The position numbers and the translations under genes are program-made. Below, one piece after another: positions 11,209-15,947 of a stretch of 15,947 bases of DNA (position 1 is its first letter; every line of letters starts with the position of its first letter). The stretch comes from Clostridiales bacterium (lineage in GTDB: Bacteria > Bacillota_A > Clostridia > Oscillospirales > Oscillospiraceae), in NCBI GenBank assembly GCA_014799485.1, contig JAAVHY010000047.1, positions 1 through 15,947 of the forward strand, written 5' to 3'. The notes below the pieces were generated by a model. It made no database searches. It was not told the DNA's origin and saw only the letters and a list, made by a program, of their open reading frames with translations.

Positions 11209-13608
11209 TTAGTCGAGATTGGGCTCAGCAGTGGTTTTCCACCCGCAAGTACCGCACGCTACAGTGGTGTCATCCGTATTATCACAGGTGTGGCTCTGGC
11301 CACACTCGCAGCTGCTGTCCTTGGACTGGGGGAAGCTATGCACGGCGTAACCGTGGGCTTTCGCGCCCATATGCTCGGTACAACCCGTGACAGAGCAGGC
11401 GTGCCAGTGATGGCCCGAGTCCTTCGACCACGCCTGAACCGCATTGTGCACCACGGGCGGCACTTCCTCGCCTTCATCGGGCTCGGTGGTGGCGGGCTTG
11501 TTCTTGGTCTGGGTGCTTTCGCAGCCATTCCGGCAGGTGCGGATCAGCTTGCCCTCGGGCGCGCCCTCTTCCGTCCAGTCGCCCCAGTCGTGGCCAGTGG
11601 CGGGGATGCTGTCGGCGGGATGCACATAGCCGCACTCGCTGCAGGTCTTGGCGGCCGCCTTGCCGGCGGCGGTGCAGGTGGGCGCGGTGCCCTCGGCCTC
11701 TGCGCCGGTGTTATCATGGGCATAGGTCAGCTTGGTGTTGCAGGTTTCGCACCTGGCGCTGTGGCCAGTGGCGGTCACGGTCCAGGTGGCGTCCTCGGCT
11801 TCCGCACAGGCCTCGCCGTCGCCGTACTCCTGCTGGCAGTTCGCGCACTTGGTGAAGTGCTTCTGGGTGCCCTCAACGGTCTTGGTCACGTAGGAACCCA
11901 CGCTGTGGGCCTGCTTATCCAGGTTGATGGAGCGATCGCCAACGGTAATGCTGCCGCTGGTCGTGACGGTCACGTTCTTGGTGCCGCAGTCCTCGCAGCT
12001 ATAGCTGGCGTAGCCAGCGCCCAGGCAGTTGCCCGCCACGTACTTGTCGGGAGTCTCCTTGGCGGTGTGGCCGGTGGCCGCAGTGTAGGTGGTCTGGGTG
12101 GCGCCGCAGCCCTCCTGGCTGCAGGTCACAGTGGAGGTACCCGCGGTGGTGCAGGTGGGCTCGACCACGACGGGATCGCCGGTAAAGCTGCAATCATGCT
12201 GGTCGACACCCTCGGCAGGCTCGGTGGTGATCTGATTGTTCTCGTCAACACCTTCGGGAATGGTGGCACTCGTGTCGACAGCCTCGGCCTCATCGGGGGC
12301 GTCGCCGGGATCGGTCACGGAGGGGGGATCGGCGCGGTTGATCAGGTCGGGAACGTCGGGGATGTCGGCGGGCTCGTCGGAGCCGCCCACCTCGTTGCCG
12401 GAGGCGTCGGTCACGGTGCCGGAACCGGTCTTCTCCTCCACCTTGCCCTCACCGGTGATGGTGATGTCGGTGTTGGTGGTGACCATCTCGATGGTGGCGC
12501 CGGCGGCCACGTCAACAGCGGCGCCAGAGGCGGCGACGGTGACGTTGCCCAGCTTGCCGCTCTCAACGGACAGGGAGCCGGCGGCGTTCATGGTGACCTC
12601 GCCGCCGTTGGCGTTCTGGACGGCCACTTCGGTGGCGGCGTTCACGGCCACCTTGGGCTCGGCCATGTCCAGGGTCACCTTGTCGGCGACCTTGCCGTTG
12701 GTGCCGGCCACGGTGATGTCGCCGGCGTCGGAGGTAACGTCAGCCACGATGGCGGTCTCGCCGGCGGGGGCGGCCACCACGGTGGAGGCGACGGAAGTGC
12801 CGTTGCTCAGCTTGGTCTCAGCGCCGCCGCGGACCACCAGACGGCCCTCGATGGTCACGTCGTCCAGGATGATGGTGCCGGCGTCCACGCCGTCAGCGAT
12901 GATGACGTCGCCGGTAACGGTGATGCCCTTCAGGGACACGCCGTCAGCGGTGATGACGATGTTGCCGTTCACGTCGGTGGTGATCTCACCCTCGGAGACG
13001 TAGTTGCCGTCGCCGGAGACCTTATAGATGACCTCGGCGAAGGCGCGGCGGTTCATGGGCAGGCCGGCGTCGGTCACGTCGGAGATGTAGCCGGCTTTGA
13101 CCAGGGCGGCCACGGCGGGAATGGCCCAGGCGCTCACGCTGCCCGCGCCGGGCACGTTGGCCAGATCCTCGGCGGTGCCCAGGGGCAGGCCCAGGACGCG
13201 CACCAGCATGGTGGCGACTTCCTGCAGGGTGACGTTGCGGCTGGGATCCATCTTGCCGTTGTCGCCGGTCATGATGCCCATCTGGTTGGCCTTGGCCATC
13301 CACTCGGCGTACCACGCGCCGTCGGCCACGTCGGAGAAGCCGCTCACGTCGGCCTCGCCCTTGGCGGCGAAGGCCACGGCGAGCATCTTGGACACGGTGG
13401 AGCGGAGGATGTTGTCCTCCAGGTTCAGCATGCCGTTGTCACCGGTCATGATGCCGTTGTCCACAGCGGACTTGACGGCGGCGTAGGAGGGATCGTCTTC
13501 GGCGGGCATGTCCGGGAACTCATCGGCGGCGAACGCCATGGGCATCAGGGACAGAACCATCGCCAGGGCCAGCAGCAGAGCCATGACCCTATTCTTGGTG
13601 TGCTTCAT
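11209..13608 (-). CDS. Secreted S-layer-homology domain surface protein
   Basis: The 799-aa precursor has a clear Sec signal peptide (MKHTKNR, hydrophobic core 8-22, cleavage after AFA at about 27). Three SLH-like repeats follow (about 29-80, 90-140, 151-197), each with the NGIMTGDNG or AGYISD type turn, which anchor proteins to secondary cell-wall polymers. Residues about 205-400 are Val/Thr/Gly/Ala-rich repeats like a beta-helix or bactofilin-like stalk (ITVTGDVIIADGVDAGTIILDDVTIEGRLVV). An acidic Pro-rich linker lies at about 408-465. The tail (about 470-799) has repeated Cys/His modules of the form CTTAGT..C..CG and CSECG, as in many large Clostridia surface proteins. No LPXTG is present. 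The ligand is unknown. A GGAAGGAG site lies 11 nt before the ATG. It is monocistronic. Confidence 0.93.
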   Translation of the reverse strand: MKHTKNRVMALLLALAMVLSLMPMAFAADEFPDMPAEDDPSYAAVKSAVDNGIMTGDNGMLNLEDNILRSTVSKMLAVAFAAKGEADVSGFSDVADGAWYAEWMAKANQMGIMTGDNGKMDPSRNVTLQEVATMLVRVLGLPLGTAEDLANVPGAGSVSAWAIPAVAALVKAGYISDVTDAGLPMNRRAFAEVIYKVSGDGNYVSEGEITTDVNGNIVITADGVSLKGITVTGDVIIADGVDAGTIILDDVTIEGRLVVRGGAETKLSNGTSVASTVVAAPAGETAIVADVTSDAGDITVAGTNGKVADKVTLDMAEPKVAVNAATEVAVQNANGGEVTMNAAGSLSVESGKLGNVTVAASGAAVDVAAGATIEMVTTNTDITITGEGKVEEKTGSGTVTDASGNEVGGSDEPADIPDVPDLINRADPPSVTDPGDAPDEAEAVDTSATIPEGVDENNQITTEPAEGVDQHDCSFTGDPVVVEPTCTTAGTSTVTCSQEGCGATQTTYTAATGHTAKETPDKYVAGNCLGAGYASYSCEDCGTKNVTVTTSGSITVGDRSINLDKQAHSVGSYVTKTVEGTQKHFTKCANCQQEYGDGEACAEAEDATWTVTATGHSARCETCNTKLTYAHDNTGAEAEGTAPTCTAAGKAAAKTCSECGYVHPADSIPATGHDWGDWTEEGAPEGKLIRTCRNGCESTQTKNKPATTEPDEGEEVPPVVHNAVQAWSKDSGHHWHACSVTGCTEHMGAKAHGYAVHSFPQSKDSSCECGQSHTCDNTDDTTVACGTCGWKTTAEPNLD

Positions 13609-13677
13609 AGCTTAATAGTCTCCTTCCATCTGACAGATTTTTTACATGGGGCTTTTGAAGCATAAAGCCATGGCAAT

Positions 13678-13706
13678 AATGTACACCACTTTTTTTCAAA
13701 AGTCAA
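13678..13706 (-). promoter_or_regulatory. Promoter of the SLH protein gene
   Basis: On the minus strand TTGACT (13701-13706), 17 bp, TACATT (13678-13683). The leader of about 65 nt contains a small hairpin, GGCTTT/AAAGCC, before the ribosome binding site. Confidence 0.7.
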
Positions 13707-13752
13707 CCATCTGATGAAGAAAAGCCCAATCAAATTGTCGAAAGCCCCGGAG

Positions 13753-13787
13753 AAAAAAAGGAGGGCCGGAGCGTTCCCGCCCCGGCC
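13753..13787 (-). terminator. Terminator downstream of the thioesterase gene
   Basis: GGCCGGAGCG (13764-13773) pairs with CGCCCCGGCC (13778-13787) with one G-T wobble and a 4-nt loop. On the minus strand it is followed by CTCC and seven T. It lies about 100 nt past the thioesterase stop. Confidence 0.85.
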
Positions 13788-13804
13788 TGAAGATGGAGGA
13801 TAGA

Positions 13805-13837
13805 ATGAAAAAGAAAAGCGTCTCTTGCGAGTATTAG
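13805..13837 (+). other. Ten-codon micro-ORF, possible gene remnant
   Basis: ATG at 13805 follows GGAGGA by 4 nt and encodes MKKKSVSCEY then TAG. After the stop the frame continues with DNG. The Lys-rich start with a CEY motif is reminiscent of small Cys-rich (CxxC) Clostridia proteins, so this may be the broken 5' end of such a gene. No promoter is evident. This is weak evidence. Confidence 0.15.
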
Positions 13838-13886
13838 GATAACGGGCAGTCGTTACAAAAGTTCGGGGATATTTGTTACAAAAAGA

Positions 13887-14636
13887 TTAAATATTTTCCG
13901 GCAGGCCGTCCAGGGTCAGGGCGAAGTCGAACCGCTCCACCCCGTCCTCCCCCTCGCCCCGGGCGAACAGCCCGTCCCCCCGGGCGGCGGTGTCCACCCA
14001 GATGGTCTCGCCGGCCATGCACTCGCCGGTGTAGCCGATCTGGAAGGAGCGCACGAATTTCCCCCGGCCCAGCGCCTCCAGGTGGAGGCTGTCGCAGGCG
14101 AAGTCGGCGTAGTGGGTGTTGTTGACGTGGCCGTTGATGTCGGTGTCGGAGTAGCGCAGGTCCCGGCGGACGCGGCCGTCAAAGGTCTCGGGCAGGGCGG
14201 GGCGGCGCAGCTTGATGGATTTGCACAGTTCGCCGCCGCCGGTGCCCTGGAACTCGGCCAAATCCTTCATGCGGAAGAGCCTGCGGGTGTCGGCGTCCAC
14301 CATGACCCACTGGCTGGTGCCCTGGCCGATGGGGACGCCGTCCCGGAACAGGTCGAAGTCCCGGTAGGAGGAGGCCCCGGAGGCCCCCCGGTGCCAGGTT
14401 TTGATGGTGACGGGGTCGTTCCAGCGCAGGGGCGCGTCCAGCTCCACCCAGGAGCGGGCCACCATCCAGAGGCAGTTGTACTTTGCCCGGATCTCGGGGC
14501 CGGAGGCCCCCAGGGCCAGGGCGGCCCGGGTGGCGGCTTCCTGGAGGTAGCCCAGCAGGGCGGAGGGGCGGCACTGGTTGAACAGGTCCACGTCCCGGGA
14601 GTCCACCCGGAGGTCCATTTCATAGACGGTGCTCAT
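13887..14636 (-). CDS. Acyl-ACP thioesterase (double hot-dog fold)
   Basis: The 249-aa enzyme releases free fatty acids from acyl carrier protein. It has two tandem hot-dog domains as in the plant FatA/FatB and bacterial acyl-ACP thioesterase family. The first (about 1-125) has the long central helix after QCRPSALLGYLQEAA. The second (about 150-245) carries the active-site signature D166-x-N168-x-H170-V-N-N in SDTDINGHVNNTHYADF. Full length is typical. The ATG at 14636 has GAAGGA about 8 nt upstream. The preceding gene ends 3 nt upstream, so the two are cotranscribed. Chain-length preference cannot be read from the sequence. The product might feed membrane remodelling or a secreted fatty acid pool. 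Confidence 0.93.
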   Translation of the reverse strand: MSTVYEMDLRVDSRDVDLFNQCRPSALLGYLQEAATRAALALGASGPEIRAKYNCLWMVARSWVELDAPLRWNDPVTIKTWHRGASGASSYRDFDLFRDGVPIGQGTSQWVMVDADTRRLFRMKDLAEFQGTGGGELCKSIKLRRPALPETFDGRVRRDLRYSDTDINGHVNNTHYADFACDSLHLEALGRGKFVRSFQIGYTGECMAGETIWVDTAARGDGLFARGEGEDGVERFDFALTLDGLPENI

Positions 14637-14639
14637 GGT

Positions 14640-15254
14640 TCAATCCTTCTTTCCGGGGATGGTGAGGGAATCCCGGGCGCACAGGGCGGCCAGGTCGTCG
14701 GGGGAGGCGGCGGGGAGGCGCAGGGCGGCGCCGCAGGAGGCGCACACCAGGTCGACGCAGGAGTAGCCCACCTTCACGCCGTAATCCCCGGAGCCGCAGG
14801 CGCACCGGACGCCGCCCCGCTGGGCGATGTCCCTGAGCTCGGCCAGGGTCTCCTCCATGACCACGCTGTTCAAAAACGCGCCCCGGCTGCCGGCCTGGTC
14901 GTCTGCGCGGAGCTTGTCCACGGCGGCTTCCAGCTTTTCCATGGCGCGGAACACCTGGCCCTCCTCGCCCACATAGCACGTGGCCAGCCCCGACGCGGGG
15001 CAGGACAGGGCGAGGAGCTCCCGGTGGAGCAGGGCGTCGTTTCCGCACACGGCGGTGTGGTCCTTGGCGCAGAACAGGCAGGGCACGGTGATCTCGCAGC
15101 GGTCGCCCAGCTGGCGGAAGCCCAGCTCCGATTTGCCGCAGGGGCAGGGCAGGGTGCTGTCCCCGGCGGCGAGCTGGAAGGCGGTGCGGGACGCGATGAC
15201 GGCGTTTCCGCAGACGGGGCAGATATAACCGATGGTGCGTGTCTCCTCGGGCAT
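14640..15254 (-). CDS. Cys-rich zinc-ribbon-like protein of unknown function
   Basis: The 204-aa cytoplasmic protein contains 16 cysteines, many in zinc-ribbon pairs: C12-x2-C15, C37-x-C39, C59-x2-C62, C151-x-C153 and C171-x2-C174. A mid-region of about 100-145 is helical (AMEKLEAAVDKLRA). There is no signal peptide, membrane segment or known catalytic motif. I do not recognise a named family; it may bind nucleic acid or act as a metal-stabilised scaffold. A GGGAGGG site precedes the ATG at 15254. It is the first gene of a two-gene operon with the acyl-ACP thioesterase, 3 nt apart. A functional link between the two is not evident. Confidence 0.85.
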   Translation of the reverse strand: MPEETRTIGYICPVCGNAVIASRTAFQLAAGDSTLPCPCGKSELGFRQLGDRCEITVPCLFCAKDHTAVCGNDALLHRELLALSCPASGLATCYVGEEGQVFRAMEKLEAAVDKLRADDQAGSRGAFLNSVVMEETLAELRDIAQRGGVRCACGSGDYGVKVGYSCVDLVCASCGAALRLPAASPDDLAALCARDSLTIPGKKD

Positions 15255-15286
15255 GGGCGATCCCTCCCAAAAAATTTCCGGGAGAC

Positions 15287-15315
15287 ATTATATCACTATC
15301 TTTTCCGATTTTCCA
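15287..15315 (-). promoter_or_regulatory. Promoter of the zinc-ribbon/thioesterase operon
   Basis: On the minus strand TGGAAA (15310-15315), 17 bp, TATAAT (15287-15292) with an extended TGA just before the -10. The predicted start is about 25 nt before the ribosome binding site and ATG region. Confidence 0.72.
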
Positions 15316-15352
15316 GTGACGGAGCCGTTTTATTTGTCAAATGTTTCCGGGC

Positions 15353-15381
15353 GCATGAATTTTTCCCTTTGGCGCAAACTA
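15353..15381 (+). promoter_or_regulatory. Candidate forespore (sigma-G/F type) promoter of spoVAD
   Basis: GCATG (15353-15357) matches the sigma-G -35 pattern GHATR. CAAACTA (15375-15381), after 17 bp, matches the -10 pattern CATNHTA with one mismatch. No sigma-A promoter is evident in the same stretch. The spoVA genes are sigma-G dependent in Bacillus and Clostridium. Confidence 0.45.
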
Positions 15382-15411
15382 ACGGCAAACCACGTCAAAG
15401 GAGTCACATCC

Positions 15412-15947
15412 ATGGAAAATCAAAAGCTGGGGCGGCAGACCTTCCAGCCGGGGACGCCCCCCATTATCATCGGCCACGGCTCCTCCGCCGGCAAAAAGGA
15501 GACCGAGGGCCCCCTGGGGCGGCACTTCGACCACACCAGCCAGGACGATACCTTCGGCTGCACCACCTGGGAGAAGTCGGAATCCGCCATGCAGCAGCTG
15601 GCCCTGGACGCGGCGTTGAAGCGGGCGGGGCTGAAAACGGCGGATCTGGACGTACTGCTGGCGGGGGACCTGCTGAACCAGTGCATCGGCGCGGGCTATT
15701 CCGCCCGGACGGCGGAGGTGCCCTTCTTCGGGCTGTACGGGGCGTGCTCCACCATGGGGGAGAGCCTGGCTCTGGCCAGCCTGCTGCTCAGCGGCGGGCA
15801 CGGCAGGTATGCCGCCGCCGTCACCTCGTCCCACTTCTGCTCGGCGGAGCGGCAGTACCGCACCCCCCTGGAGTACGGCAGCCAGCGCACCCCCACCGCC
15901 CAGTGGACGGCCACCGCCGCCGGGGCGGTGATCGTGACCAACGTGAC
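15412..15947 (+). CDS. spoVAD: Stage V sporulation protein AD (5' part, cut by window end)
   Basis: SpoVAD is a soluble thiolase-fold protein of the SpoVA channel that moves dipicolinic acid into the developing spore and out at germination. The visible 178 residues start MENQKLGRQTFQ and include segments typical of SpoVAD: EGPLGRHFDHT, LDVLLAGDLLNQCIGAGYSAR, FFGLYGACSTMGESLALAS, SSHFCSAERQYRTPLEYG and QRTPTAQWTATAAGAVIV. They align throughout with B. subtilis SpoVAD as I remember it. The start is set by AAAGGAG (15397-15403) 8 nt upstream. In most spore-formers spoVAD follows spoVAC; here the preceding genes are on the opposite strand, so spoVAD heads its transcript with its own promoter. The gene is incomplete only because the window ends. 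Confidence 0.95.
   Translation, partial: MENQKLGRQTFQPGTPPIIIGHGSSAGKKETEGPLGRHFDHTSQDDTFGCTTWEKSESAMQQLALDAALKRAGLKTADLDVLLAGDLLNQCIGAGYSARTAEVPFFGLYGACSTMGESLALASLLLSGGHGRYAAAVTSSHFCSAERQYRTPLEYGSQRTPTAQWTATAAGAVIVTNV

Noticed and set aside
11044..13665. 873-codon open frame on the plus strand opposite the SLH gene
   Set aside because: Its product is low-complexity Gly/Val/His-rich, with no ribosome binding site or domain. It is a mirror of GC-biased codon use in the real minus-strand gene, which has a signal peptide and SLH repeats.
13805..13860. Read-through of the TAG in the micro-ORF as pyrrolysine
   Set aside because: There is no pylT/pylS-type context in the window, and the downstream frame shows no conserved features. 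A simple remnant or chance frame is more likely.

Overview
The window looks like chromosome from a high-GC, spore-forming anaerobic Clostridia, most like the Oscillospiraceae gut genera (Flavonifractor, Lawsonibacter, Intestinimonas, Oscillibacter type). The reasons are strictly anaerobic class III ribonucleotide reductase genes, a spoVAD gene, an S-layer-homology surface protein with Cys-rich tail modules, strong GC bias at third codon positions, and Firmicute-type ribosome binding sites and sigma-A promoters. Genus is inference. No tRNA, rRNA, CRISPR array, insertion sequence or phage gene was found.

Layout. (1) 1-3400, minus strand: nrdD-nrdG-dut, a dNTP-supply operon (anaerobic reductase, its radical SAM activase, dUTPase). 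It is driven by a near-consensus promoter overlapped by two NrdR-like boxes exactly 32 bp apart. (2) 3400-4480, plus: a Cys-rich hypothetical protein with a GC-rich, fold-prone leader and a strong terminator. (3) 4500-5830, plus: dinB (DNA polymerase IV) with a consensus promoter and a LexA-like SOS box over the -35. (4) 5831-6560, minus: upp (uracil phosphoribosyltransferase). (5) 6590-8295, plus: a LytTR DNA-binding regulator, a DUF3021-type membrane protein and an unknown membrane protein. A perfect 11-bp direct repeat with 21-bp spacing lies just upstream of the promoter and is a likely autoregulatory LytTR site. (6) 8308-10545, minus: a GT28/UgtP-like glycolipid glycosyltransferase translationally coupled to an LPG-synthase-TM/UPF0104 membrane protein. 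(7) 10620-11120: a compact locus that looks like a type I toxin-antitoxin system. A 28-codon plus-strand peptide has its ribosome binding site locked in a hairpin. Two tandem ~135-bp repeats each carry a perfect or near-perfect minus-strand promoter firing a ~96-nt RNA. The first RNA is antisense to the 3' end of the peptide gene. This is the most novel part of the window. (8) 11140-13710, minus: a 799-aa secreted SLH-domain protein. (9) 13750-15320, minus: a Cys-rich zinc-ribbon-like protein followed by an acyl-ACP thioesterase. (10) 15350-end, plus: the 5' part of spoVAD with a possible forespore sigma-G type promoter; the gene runs off the window.

The gene blocks are mostly separate transcription units bounded by clear hairpin terminators. 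Themes are nucleotide supply and salvage (nrdD, nrdG, dut, upp), DNA damage tolerance (dinB), envelope and lipid biology (LytTR block, glycosyltransferase pair, SLH protein, thioesterase) and sporulation (spoVAD).
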